From the NCBI GenBank assembly GCA_016000195.1, contig JAECRO010000008.1, positions 1 to 64,000 on the forward strand: DNA of 64,000 bases, written 5' to 3'. The position numbers and the translations under genes are program-made. A model generated the notes under the pieces. The model was not told where the DNA came from. It saw only the letters and a list, made by a program, of their open reading frames with translations, and ran no database searches. Source of the DNA: Burkholderiales bacterium. GTDB lineage: Bacteria > Pseudomonadota > Gammaproteobacteria > Burkholderiales > Burkholderiaceae_C. Every line of letters begins with the position of its first letter. Position 1 is the stretch's first letter. This document shows, piece by piece, positions 22,592 through 31,408 of the stretch.

Positions 22592-25426
22592 TTACGCGCC
22601 GGGCTTGAAGATCACGTCCCACAGCGCCAGGATGGCGTTGCGTTCGTCCTGCAACTCGGGCGGCATGACCTGTGTCGGCTCTTCGTTCAGGCGCGCGCGG
22701 TGCTGCACCCGCCGCAGTTCGCGGTAGGCGCTGGCGGCGTCCTGGCCCACGCCGTCGGGCAGCAGGCCGGCCGCTTCGGCGCGCTGCAGCAGCGCGATGT
22801 TGCCGACGTTGCCGATCAGCTCCGGGTGCCGGGCCGACTGCGACAGCACCAGGAACTGCACCGCGAATTCGGCATCGACCATGCCGCCGGGGCTGTGCTT
22901 GAGGTCGAACTTGCCGCCCCTGACCGGGTGCGCGCCGCGCACTTTCTGGCGCATCTCGACGATTTCGCGGCTCAGCGCCTGCGGATCGCGCGGCGCGGTG
23001 ATGACCGCCCGGCGCACCTCGTCGAAGCGCTGGCGCAGGGAGGCGTCGCCCAGCACGCAGCGCGCGCGCGTCATGGCCTGGTGTTCCCAGGTCCAGGCGG
23101 TGTTGCTGCCGCGCTGCTGCTGGTAGTTGGCATAGGCCGCGAAAGGCGTGACCAGCAGGCCCGAGTTGCCGTTGGGCCGCAGCGCGGTGTCGATCTCGTA
23201 CAGATCGCCTTCGCCGGTCTTGAGGGTCAGCCAGTTGATGAGCTTGCGAACGAAGGCGGCATACACCTCGGGCGCGCGCTCGTCCTCGTCTTCATAGACA
23301 AACACGATGTCCAGGTCGCTGCCGTAGCCCAGCTCCTTGCCGCCCAGCTTGCCGTAGGCAATGATGGCGAACTGCGGCCCTTCACTGTCACTGCGGTGCC
23401 GGTTTTTAAGGTGCTTCCAGCACCAGTGGGTCGCGATGCCGAGAATCGACTCGGCCAGCGCGCTCAGGTCGTCGGCCACCTGCTCGACGGTGAGCGCGCC
23501 TTCCACGTCGCGCGCCAGGGTGCGAAACACCTCGACATGGTGGGCGCGGCGCAGCAGGTTGAGGCAGGTTTCCTCGTCATCCTCGCCGGTGCGCCTGAGC
23601 GCTGCGAGCCGCTGCTGCAGCTCGCGGGAAAAGGCGGCCGCGTCAAAGCGCTCGTGCAGCAGCTCGTCGCTGGCCAGCTCGTCGATCACGCCGGGGTGCT
23701 GCATCAGGTAGCGCGCCGGCCATTTGGCCGCGCCCAGCAGCCGCAGCAGCCGCTCATGCACGGCCGGGCGCTCCATCAGCAGCGCCAGGTAGCTTTCGCG
23801 CCGCAGCAGCGGCTCGATCCAGTCGATCAGCCGCAAGGCCGCTTCTTCAGTCACCGTGCCTTCGGCCAGCCACTGGGCAGTACGCTGCACCAGCCGGCTC
23901 AGGCGCGCGCGCGAATCCTCGCGCAGCGCGCGGATGCGCGGGTGCTGGCGCCACAGGGCCAGGCGGCTCCTGAACTGCGCCGGCCACTCGGGCGGCAGCT
24001 GGTCGAGCAGGTCGTCGAGCTGCGGCACCGGCTTTGCGCCCGCCTTGCCGCAGCCATTGCCATTGCACTGGGGCTTGCCGCCAAGCAGGATGTCGAACTC
24101 GCCGGCCACCAGTTCGCGGTGGGTGTCCAGCTCGCACAGGAAGGCGCAGCAGTTGCCGTAGCCCATGGTCCGGGCAATCCAGGCCAGGTCGTCGTCGCGC
24201 GTCGGCAGGACGTGCGTCTGCTGGTCGTCCAGGTACTGGATGCGGTGCTCGACGCGGCGCAGGAAGTCATAGGCGCGGGCCATGGCGTCGGCCGTGTCCT
24301 GCGGCATCAGGCCGGCATGGGCGACGCGCTGCAGGGCGTCCAGCGTGGGCCGGGTGCGCAGCTCGGGGAACTGCCCGCCGCGCACGACCTGCAGCACCTG
24401 CACCGTGAATTCGATCTCGCGGATGCCGCCGCGCGACATCTTCACGTCGTTGGCGCGCTCGGGGTGGCCGGCGCTGCGCTTGGCTGCATGCTCGCGGATT
24501 TGCCGGTGCAGCACGCGCAGCGCATCGAACACGCTGTAGTCGAGGTAGCGCCGGAAGACAAACGGCAGCACCGGGCCGCGCAAGGCCTGCGCCGAGCCGC
24601 TGTCGATGCATTCGAGCGGCGCGACGACGCGGCTCTTGAGCCAGGCAAAGCGCTCCCATTCGCGGCCCTGCGCCTGGAAATACTCTTCCAGCGCGCTCAG
24701 CGACACCGCCGCCGGGCCGGAGTTGCCGTTGGGCCGCAGCGCCAGATCGACGCGAAACACAAAGCCATGCTCGGTCGCATCGCCAATCAGGCTGAACACC
24801 GAGCGCACCTGGCGCGCGAAATACTCGTGGTTGGAAATCTGGCCCCGGCCGTCGGGCCGGCCTGCGGTCTCGCCGTCCTGGTCATAGACGTAGATCAGGT
24901 CGATGTCGCTGGAGACGTTGAGTTCGCGCGCACCGAGCTTGCCCATGCCGACCACCCACATTTGCGCCGGCACGCCGTTAGCGGCCTGGGGCGCGCCGTG
25001 CTGCGCATCGAGCGTTTCCCGGGAGTGGCGCATGGCCACGTCGAGCGCCAGTTCGGCCAGCTCGGTCATGGCCCGGGTCACGACATTCAGCGCAACGCCA
25101 GCCCCCTCGGGGGGCAGCGAACCACACGCAGTGTGGAGCGTGGGGGCTTCTTGACTGCAGTCCAGCACCACCAGCCGTTCCAGGACCAGCTGGCGCAACA
25201 CGCGCAGGGCGGCGCCGGTTTCCAGGCCGCCGGTCAGCAGCGCATCGAGCGTGGCCTGCATCATGGCGCGCACCGGCTCGCCAGCCGGCAGCAGCGGCAT
25301 CTGTGTGGCATAGCGGCGGCGAATGCGCTGGACATAACGCGAGTACGACGAAGCCGGCGAGGTGGCCGGGGCGGTCAACCCCACGGCAACAGGGGTTGTT
25401 GGACAGCCAGTTGAGGAATCGGGCAT
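22592..25426 (-). CDS. glnE: Bifunctional glutamine synthetase adenylyltransferase/deadenylylase
   Basis: GlnE adds and removes AMP on glutamine synthetase under PII control. The chain of about 944 residues has two nucleotidyltransferase domains: the N-terminal one with NVSSDIDLIYVYDQDGETAG and the C-terminal one with YGSDLDIVFVYEDEDERAPE, each with the DxD metal pair, and regulatory helices between and after. VKMSRGGIREIEFTVQVLQ and HSPGGMVDAEFAVQFLVL are also typical. A preceding GTG is an alternative start. A 60-base family B repeat lies in the N-terminal coding region (about 25089-25150), encoding EAPTLHTACGSLPPEGAG. Confidence 0.96.
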   Translation of the reverse strand: MPDSSTGCPTTPVAVGLTAPATSPASSYSRYVQRIRRRYATQMPLLPAGEPVRAMMQATLDALLTGGLETGAALRVLRQLVLERLVVLDCSQEAPTLHTACGSLPPEGAGVALNVVTRAMTELAELALDVAMRHSRETLDAQHGAPQAANGVPAQMWVVGMGKLGARELNVSSDIDLIYVYDQDGETAGRPDGRGQISNHEYFARQVRSVFSLIGDATEHGFVFRVDLALRPNGNSGPAAVSLSALEEYFQAQGREWERFAWLKSRVVAPLECIDSGSAQALRGPVLPFVFRRYLDYSVFDALRVLHRQIREHAAKRSAGHPERANDVKMSRGGIREIEFTVQVLQVVRGGQFPELRTRPTLDALQRVAHAGLMPQDTADAMARAYDFLRRVEHRIQYLDDQQTHVLPTRDDDLAWIARTMGYGNCCAFLCELDTHRELVAGEFDILLGGKPQCNGNGCGKAGAKPVPQLDDLLDQLPPEWPAQFRSRLALWRQHPRIRALREDSRARLSRLVQRTAQWLAEGTVTEEAALRLIDWIEPLLRRESYLALLMERPAVHERLLRLLGAAKWPARYLMQHPGVIDELASDELLHERFDAAAFSRELQQRLAALRRTGEDDEETCLNLLRRAHHVEVFRTLARDVEGALTVEQVADDLSALAESILGIATHWCWKHLKNRHRSDSEGPQFAIIAYGKLGGKELGYGSDLDIVFVYEDEDERAPEVYAAFVRKLINWLTLKTGEGDLYEIDTALRPNGNSGLLVTPFAAYANYQQQRGSNTAWTWEHQAMTRARCVLGDASLRQRFDEVRRAVITAPRDPQALSREIVEMRQKVRGAHPVRGGKFDLKHSPGGMVDAEFAVQFLVLSQSARHPELIGNVGNIALLQRAEAAGLLPDGVGQDAASAYRELRRVQHRARLNEEPTQVMPPELQDERNAILALWDVIFKPGA
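25089..25150. repeat. Dispersed repeat family B inside glnE
   Basis: CCAGCCCCCTCGGGGGGCAG, then CGAACCACACGCAGTGTGGAG and CGTGGGGGC. The same motif is found at 51076-51124, and inverted at 51472-51517 and 51579-51625. Here it is read in frame as part of glnE without a stop codon. Confidence 0.8.
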
Positions 25427-25497
25427 CACACTACTTCACAAACTTCGTGGTTCTGCGCCGGCCGGTTTTACCGTCGGCGGTCATAATTCTCAGGTCA

Positions 25498-28400
25498 ATG
25501 GAGCCTACCCCCATCAGCCCGTCCGCACTACCCGCCTTGCCAGCCCTGCCGTCCCGGCGCCTGCGCTGGATTGCTGTGGCCATGCGTGTCCTGCTGTGGC
25601 TGGTCGTCTCAGGCTGGCTGCTGTTTGGCCTGGGCTGGTGGGTGCTTCACGGCTGGATTGTGCCGCGAATCGCCGAGTTTCGTCCGCGTCTGGAAGCCAA
25701 GGCCAGCCGGGTGCTTGGCGTACCGGTCCGCATCGGCCGGATCACCGGGCGCTCGGTCGGCGCGATCCCCTCCTTCGAGCTGGATGATGTCACGCTGCTG
25801 GATGCGCAGGGGCGCGTGGCGGTGCGGCTGCCGCGCGTGCTGGGCGCTCTTTCTCCTTCCTCGCTGTGGGGGCTTGGCTTTGAGCAGCTGGTGATTGAAC
25901 GGCCCGAAGTCGATATCCGGCGCACAGCCGACGGAAAAATCCTGGTCGGCGGCCTGGAGGTTTCCAGGGACAGCGATACCGGCCGCAGCGCCGTCGCGGA
26001 CTGGCTGTTCTCGCAGACTGAATTCGTCGTGCGCGGCGGCACCGTGCGCTGGACGGACGAGCTGCGCCAGGCGCCGCCGCTGGCCCTGACCGAGGTCGAT
26101 GGCGTGATGAAAAACAGCCGGCGCCGCCACCTGATGCGGCTGGATGCGACGCCGCCCGCCGAGTGGGGCGCCCGGTTCAGTCTGCGGGGCATCTTCAGGC
26201 AGCCGCTGCTCTCTAGCCGCACCGGCGATTTCGCGACCTGGACCGGGCAGGTGTATGGCGACTTTGCCCGTGTCGATGTGTCGCGCGTGCGGCAGTACGC
26301 CAGCCTGGACACGCTGGGCATCGCGTTGAACCGGGGGCAGGGCGCGGTGCGCGCCTGGCTTGACGCCAGCAAGGGAAAAGTCACCGGCGCACTGGTCGAT
26401 GTGGCGCTGCGCGACGTGGACGCCAGGCTGGGCAGCCGGCTGGAGCCGCTGGGTTTTGACTCCCTGGCCGGGCGCATCGGCGCCAGCCAGCATGCCGGCG
26501 GTTTTGACTTCAGCACCCAGAACCTTCAGTTCCGCACCCGCGACGGCCTGCAGTGGCCGGGCGGCAACCTGGCGCTGGTGCATGCCAGCGAGTCGCGGCG
26601 CGCGCGCGAGCAGACCACCCTCAAGGCCGACCGGCTCGACCTGGCAGCGCTGGCCCAGATTGCCGGCCGCCTGCCGCTGGAGAGCGGCGCGCAGGCGCTG
26701 GTGGCTTCTTTCGCGCCCCGGGGGCTGGTGGAAACGCTGGACGCGCGCTGGCAGGGGCCGCCGGAGGCGCCCACGGCCTTCGCCGCGAAAGGCCGGGTGT
26801 CGGGCTTGAGCGTGGCCGCGCTGCCGGCGGCTGGCAACGCATCCGCGCCGGCCGCCGCAAGGCCCTTGCGGCCAGCGCCCGGCCGGCCCGGCCTGAGCGG
26901 CGCGACGGTGGACTTCAACCTCACGCAGGACGGCGGCCAGGCGAGCGTGAAGATCGTCAAGGGCGCCCTTGACCTGCCCGGCATTTTTGAAGACTCCCGG
27001 CTGGCGCTGGACCAGCTGTCCACCGAGGCGCAATGGAAGCTCTCGGGCCAGAAAATCGATGTGCAATTGCGCAACCTGCAGTTTGCCAACGCCGACGCGC
27101 AGGGCCGGGCGCAGGTGCGCTGGCGCACCGATGACGCCGCCGGCCCGCCCAAAGCCGGCGATGCGCCGGATCGCCGCTTTCCCGGCATCCTCGACCTGCA
27201 GGGCAGCCTGAGCCGGGGCGACGGCAGCCGGGTGCATCGCTACCTGCCGCTGGTGCTGGGCGACGATGTGCGCCACTATGTGCGCGACGCGGTGCTCAAG
27301 GGGCAGCTCAGCGATGTCAAGTTCAAGGTCAGCGGCCCGGTCAATGACCTGCCTTTCTCCGACCCGGCCCAGGGGGATTTCCAGGTGTCGGCCAAGGTGC
27401 GCAACGGGCATTTCGCCTATGTTCCCAAAGCGCTGCAGCCGCCGGGCGCCGCGCCGTGGCCGGCGCTGACCGAGTTGAATGGCGAACTGCTGTTCAGCCG
27501 GGCTTCGCTCGATGTGAAGGGCGTCAGCGGCAAGGTTGCCGGCCTGCCGGGCCTGCAGCTGGTCAAGGGCGACGCGCGCATTGCCGACCTCGAACACAAT
27601 CCGACCGTCGAGGTGGCGGTCGAGGTCAAGGGCGGCCTGAGTGACGCGCTGGGCTTTGTCAACACCTCGCCCGTCGGCGAGATGACCGGACAGGCGCTGG
27701 CCCGCGCAACGGCCGGCGGCGCGGCCGACTACCGCTTTCGCCTGCGTCTGCCGATTGATGCCATCGACAAATCAACCGTCGAGGGCAGCGTGACCCTGCC
27801 GGGCAATGATGTGAAGTTCATGCCCGCAGCGCCGCCGCTGGCCCAGCTCAAAGGCGTGGTGAACGTGACCGAGCAGGGCTTTACCGTGGCCGCTGCCCAG
27901 GCGCGGCTGCTTGGGGGCGACGTTCGCATTGACGGCGGAATGCGGCCCCAGGCCTCTGCCGCCGGCCCCAAGACCAGTGGTGTGGCTTTCAGTGCGCAAG
28001 GCACGGTCACGGCGGACGGGCTGCGCCAGTCGCGTGAGTTGGGGCTGGCGTCGCGCGTGGCCGGGCATGTCAGCGGCAGCACGGCTTACACCGCCTCGCT
28101 GGTATTCCGGCGGGGCGTGCCGGAGGTGATGGTGTCGAGCAGCCTGCAGGGCATGGCGCTGAGTTTGCCGGCGCCGCTGGCCAAGACGGCGGAAGCGGCG
28201 TTGCCGCTGCGCTTCGAAAGCGTGCTGCTGCCCGGCTCGATGGCGGCCGGCCAGGCGCTGCAGGACCAGATATCGGTCAGCATCGGGCGCGTGGCGGTCA
28301 TCAGCTACCTGCGCGACCTCAGCGGCGACGAACCCCGCGTGATCCGGGGCAGCATCGGCATGGGGCTGGAGGCGGGCGAAGCGGTTCCCGCGCCAGAGTC

Positions 28401-29688
28401 CGGCGTCGGGGCCAGCATCAACCTGGCGAAGGTGGACCTCGATGCCTGGGACGCCATTCTGGGTCATGCCACCGGCGGCGCCATGGCGCAGGCCGCCGCC
28501 AGCCCGGCGGCGGCCATGAGCTACCTGCCCAACGTGATGGCCATACGCGCCAGGGAGATGAAGGTGCAGGGGCACAGCCTGCACGACGTGGTGGTGGGCG
28601 CCAGCCGGGACGGCCTGAACTGGCGCGCCAACATGAGCGCCGCCGAGCTGGACGGCTACATGGAGTTTCGCCAGCCCGGCGCGCAGGGCGCCGGCCGTGT
28701 CTATGCGCGGCTTTCGCGCCTGAGCCTGGCGGCCAGCGAGGCCAGCGAGGTCGAGGCGATTCTCGATGAGCAGCCGGCCAGCATTCCGGCGCTCGACATC
28801 GTGGTCGATGACCTGGAACTGCGCGGCAGGAAGCTGGGCCGGGTTGAAATTGACGCGGTCAACCGGGGCGCCACGGTGGCCGAGGGCGGCATGCGCGAGT
28901 GGCGGCTGAACAAGTTCAATGTCATCCTGCCCGAAGCCGTGCTGACCACCACCGGCAACTGGGCCGAGGCCCTGCCCAGCGGGCCGCGCGTGGCCCGCCC
29001 GCCCGCCGAGCGGCGCCGCTCGGCGATGAACTTCAGGCTCGCCATTGCCGATTCGGGTGAGTTGCTCAAGCGCTTTGGCATGAGCGGCGTGGTGCGGCGC
29101 GGCAAGGGCGTGCTGGAAGGCCAGATTGCCTGGATGGGTTCGCCGCTGAGCCTGGACTATCCAACCTTGAGCGGGGAGTTCCATGTGAACGTCGAGTCCG
29201 GCCAGTTCATGAAGGCCGACCCGGGCATTGCCAAGCTGCTGGGCGTGCTGAGCCTGCAGTCATTGCCCCGGCGGCTGACGCTGGATTTCCGCGATGTTTT
29301 TTCGCAGGGCTTTGCCTTTGACTTTGTGCGCGGCGATGTCACGATTCGCCAGGGCGTGGCGCAGACCAACAACCTGCAGATGAGCGGCGTGAATGCCGCC
29401 GTGCTGATGGAAGGCCGCGCCAGCATTGCCGATGAAACGCAGAACCTCAAGGTGGTCGTGGTGCCTGAAATCAATGCCGGCACGGCTTCGCTGATTGCCA
29501 CGGCCATCAACCCGGTGGTGGGCCTGGGCAGTTTTCTGGCGCAGATGTTCCTGCGCCGTCCGCTGATGGAGGCGGCCACCCAGGAGTTCCAGATCGAGGG
29601 AAGCTGGGACGACCCGAAAATCACGAAAATTGACCGCAAGGCCCGGGCAAGAGCCCAGGCAAACGAACCGACTATGGAGACCCGCTGA
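25498..29688 (+). CDS. yhdP: YhdP-family AsmA-like envelope protein
   Basis: A very long protein of about 1396 residues. One N-terminal membrane helix (VLLWLVVSGWLLFGLGWWVL) is followed by a huge periplasmic beta-rich region with DUF3971 and an AsmA-like C-terminal part (QTNNLQMSGVNAAVLMEGRA, LIATAINPVVGLGSFLAQMF). YhdP, TamB and YdbH form bridge-like channels carrying phospholipids to the outer membrane. ATG 25498 was chosen because the earlier track start runs through the divergent glnE leader. Two bases separate its stop from the next gene, so they form an operon. Confidence 0.9.
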   Translation: MEPTPISPSALPALPALPSRRLRWIAVAMRVLLWLVVSGWLLFGLGWWVLHGWIVPRIAEFRPRLEAKASRVLGVPVRIGRITGRSVGAIPSFELDDVTLLDAQGRVAVRLPRVLGALSPSSLWGLGFEQLVIERPEVDIRRTADGKILVGGLEVSRDSDTGRSAVADWLFSQTEFVVRGGTVRWTDELRQAPPLALTEVDGVMKNSRRRHLMRLDATPPAEWGARFSLRGIFRQPLLSSRTGDFATWTGQVYGDFARVDVSRVRQYASLDTLGIALNRGQGAVRAWLDASKGKVTGALVDVALRDVDARLGSRLEPLGFDSLAGRIGASQHAGGFDFSTQNLQFRTRDGLQWPGGNLALVHASESRRAREQTTLKADRLDLAALAQIAGRLPLESGAQALVASFAPRGLVETLDARWQGPPEAPTAFAAKGRVSGLSVAALPAAGNASAPAAARPLRPAPGRPGLSGATVDFNLTQDGGQASVKIVKGALDLPGIFEDSRLALDQLSTEAQWKLSGQKIDVQLRNLQFANADAQGRAQVRWRTDDAAGPPKAGDAPDRRFPGILDLQGSLSRGDGSRVHRYLPLVLGDDVRHYVRDAVLKGQLSDVKFKVSGPVNDLPFSDPAQGDFQVSAKVRNGHFAYVPKALQPPGAAPWPALTELNGELLFSRASLDVKGVSGKVAGLPGLQLVKGDARIADLEHNPTVEVAVEVKGGLSDALGFVNTSPVGEMTGQALARATAGGAADYRFRLRLPIDAIDKSTVEGSVTLPGNDVKFMPAAPPLAQLKGVVNVTEQGFTVAAAQARLLGGDVRIDGGMRPQASAAGPKTSGVAFSAQGTVTADGLRQSRELGLASRVAGHVSGSTAYTASLVFRRGVPEVMVSSSLQGMALSLPAPLAKTAEAALPLRFESVLLPGSMAAGQALQDQISVSIGRVAVISYLRDLSGDEPRVIRGSIGMGLEAGEAVPAPESGVGASINLAKVDLDAWDAILGHATGGAMAQAAASPAAAMSYLPNVMAIRAREMKVQGHSLHDVVVGASRDGLNWRANMSAAELDGYMEFRQPGAQGAGRVYARLSRLSLAASEASEVEAILDEQPASIPALDIVVDDLELRGRKLGRVEIDAVNRGATVAEGGMREWRLNKFNVILPEAVLTTTGNWAEALPSGPRVARPPAERRRSAMNFRLAIADSGELLKRFGMSGVVRRGKGVLEGQIAWMGSPLSLDYPTLSGEFHVNVESGQFMKADPGIAKLLGVLSLQSLPRRLTLDFRDVFSQGFAFDFVRGDVTIRQGVAQTNNLQMSGVNAAVLMEGRASIADETQNLKVVVVPEINAGTASLIATAINPVVGLGSFLAQMFLRRPLMEAATQEFQIEGSWDDPKITKIDRKARARAQANEPTMETR

Positions 29689-29690
29689 TC

Positions 29691-30497
29691 ATGAAAATAG
29701 CCGCCATCCAGATGGTTTCAGGAACCGGCGTACAGGGCAACCTGGACGCTGCGCGGGCGCTGCTGGCGCAGGCTGCGGCGCAGGGCGCCGAGCTGGCCGT
29801 GCTGCCCGAATATTTTTGCGTCATGGGCATGAAGGACACCGACAAGCTCAAGGTGCAGGAGCAAGCCGGCAGCGGCCTGATCCAGGACTTCCTGAGCCGC
29901 TCGGCGCGCGAGCTGAGGCTGTGGATCGTGGGCGGCACGCTGCCGACGGCCACCGGCAATGCCGGCCGCGCGCGCAACAGCTCCCTGGCCTATGCGCCCT
30001 CGGGCGTCTGCGTGGCGCGCTACGACAAGATTCACCTGTTCCGCTTCGCGCAGGGCGGCGAAGACCACGACGAGACCCGCGTGCTCGACCCCGGCACGCA
30101 GCCGGTGCGCTTCGAGCTGGCTTCACGCGACGGCCACATCTACACGGTCGGCCTGAGCGTCTGCTACGACCTGCGTTTTCCCGAGCTGTACCGCGCCCTG
30201 AAGGCCGACCTGCTGCTGGTGCCCAGCGCCTTTACCTACGTCACCGGACAGGCGCACTGGGAGCTGCTGCTGCGCGCCCGGGCGATTGAAAACCTGGCCT
30301 ATGTGGCGGCTGCCGCGCAGGGCGGCCTGCATGAAAACGGCCGGCGCACCTGGGGCCACAGCATGATCGTCGGGCCGTGGGGCGAGATCCTGGCGGAGCA
30401 GGCCGAGGGGCCGGGCGTCATCATGGGCGAGGTGCTCAATGCCCGGCTGCAGGAGGTTCGCCAGCGCCTGCCCGCCCTGAGCCATCGGGTGTTATGA
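29691..30497 (+). CDS. Nitrilase-superfamily amidase (Nit2-like deaminated glutathione amidase)
   Basis: This 268-residue enzyme has the nitrilase catalytic triad: Glu in LAVLPEYFCVMG (about residue 42), Lys in RYDKIHLFRF and Cys in LSVCYDLRFPELYRAL, plus a second Glu in the TGQAHWELLLRARAIEN stretch. This pattern is that of Nit1/Nit2-type enzymes acting on deaminated glutathione or omega-amides. It follows yhdP by two bases. The chain length is normal. Confidence 0.9.
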   Translation: MKIAAIQMVSGTGVQGNLDAARALLAQAAAQGAELAVLPEYFCVMGMKDTDKLKVQEQAGSGLIQDFLSRSARELRLWIVGGTLPTATGNAGRARNSSLAYAPSGVCVARYDKIHLFRFAQGGEDHDETRVLDPGTQPVRFELASRDGHIYTVGLSVCYDLRFPELYRALKADLLLVPSAFTYVTGQAHWELLLRARAIENLAYVAAAAQGGLHENGRRTWGHSMIVGPWGEILAEQAEGPGVIMGEVLNARLQEVRQRLPALSHRVL

Positions 30498-30501
30498 GCC
30501 G

Positions 30502-31251
30502 ATGGGCCTGACGTTTCCCCGGCTTGCCGGCTGGGCCAGCCGGCGCGTTTCCCTGTGGCTATTGCTGCCGGGGCTGCTGGTCTGGCTGGCCGGGCGCGAG
30601 CACCGCGAAATCCTGCGGCTCGAATGGCGCAATTCAACGCTGGACAGGCTCGGCTTTGTCGAGACGCCCTTTCGCATGCCGGTGTTCGAGCGGCTGGACC
30701 GCGCCAGCCTGCAGGCCGATGGGCTGGGCATGGAAGTGACCGACATGTGCCTGCCCCTGATGGAGGCGGGCCGCCTGACGGGCTATGTCGTGGCCACCCA
30801 TTCGCTGCAAAACCTGCTGATCAATGCCGTGGGCAAGCACACTGGCTGGATGAGCGCCATCCTCGATGTCAGCGAGCAGCGCCGCACCGCAGAACCCCCG
30901 CTGAAAGCCAGAAAAAAAGGCAGGATGCGGGCCATTCACGCCAGGATTGCCCGTGTGCGCAAGGACGCCATGCACAAATTCAGCACCCGGCTGGGCAAAG
31001 AAAATGCCGCGATATTCGTCGGTAATGTCTCAGGCAAGGCGCTGATCAAGACGAAGATGGCCAGGTCCGTACTCGATGCGGGCTGGTCAACCGCTCAAGA
31101 CGATGCTGGAATGCCAGCGCCGAGGCCTTCGATACCCGCCGACCAGCTTGACATCAGCGTGCGCACCGTGGAAGTCCACCGGGCCCGGGTTTTTGAGAAA
31201 ATGGGCGTCAAGCCGGCCGTCGAGCCGGCCAATCTGCTGCGAAATCTGTAG
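30502..31251 (+). pseudogene. Chimeric ORF: sensor-kinase N terminus + TnpB fragment + LuxR-type regulator tail
   Basis: One open frame of 249 codons consists of three unrelated parts. Residues 1-130 look like a two-component sensor: a signal-anchor (SLWLLLPGLLVWLAG), then MEVTDMCLPLMEAGRLTGYV and TGWMSAILDVSEQRR, the end of a PAS domain, with most of the sensor region and all of the kinase domain missing. Residues 134-200 are TnpB (see next entry). The end, LDISVRTVEVHRARVFEKMG, is the helix-turn-helix of a FixJ/LuxR response regulator. The likely origin is a kinase-regulator operon broken by an insertion and large deletions. It may still be translated with the nitrilase gene, five bases upstream. 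Confidence 0.8.
30897..31125 (+). mobile_element. IS200/IS605-type TnpB (OrfB) gene fragment
   Basis: MRAIHARIARVRKDAMHKFS, then TRLGKENAAIFVGNVSGKAL and MARSVLDAGW, matches the central RuvC-proximal part of TnpB proteins. After GWST the similarity continues in the next frame as LKTMLECQRRG, so there is a one-base insertion near 31093. No element ends or TnpA gene are recognisable. Confidence 0.75.
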
Positions 31252-31261
31252 CGGATGGGGC

Positions 31262-31408
31262 TTATTTCCTTACCTTCTCCGGGGCTGGCGCAGCACGCGC
31301 CGATCCGTCCTTCAGTTCGCCTTTCCTACGGCCCGAAAACATCGTCCACCACACAATGAACACCAGCAGCAGCAGCGCACCCAGCGCTTCGAGTAAAAGT
31401 AAGGCCAT
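31262..31408 (-). CDS. Small single-pass membrane protein
   Basis: This 48-residue protein has one hydrophobic helix (LLLLEALGALLLLVFIVWWT) followed by a basic tail (SGRRKGELKDGSARAAPAPE). AGGA lies eight bases before the ATG. Its start codon overlaps, on the opposite strand, the predicted ATG of mltA. Function unknown; it has the look of a conserved small protein, but I cannot verify conservation. Confidence 0.6.
   Translation of the reverse strand: MALLLLEALGALLLLVFIVWWTMFSGRRKGELKDGSARAAPAPEKVRK

Noticed and set aside
22700-25414. 904-codon plus-strand ORF
   Set aside because: Antisense shadow of glnE; composition is typical of a reverse frame and no domain is visible.
25609-29184. Two long minus-strand ORFs (662 and 470 codons)
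   Set aside because: Shadows of yhdP without recognisable motifs or ribosome-binding sites.
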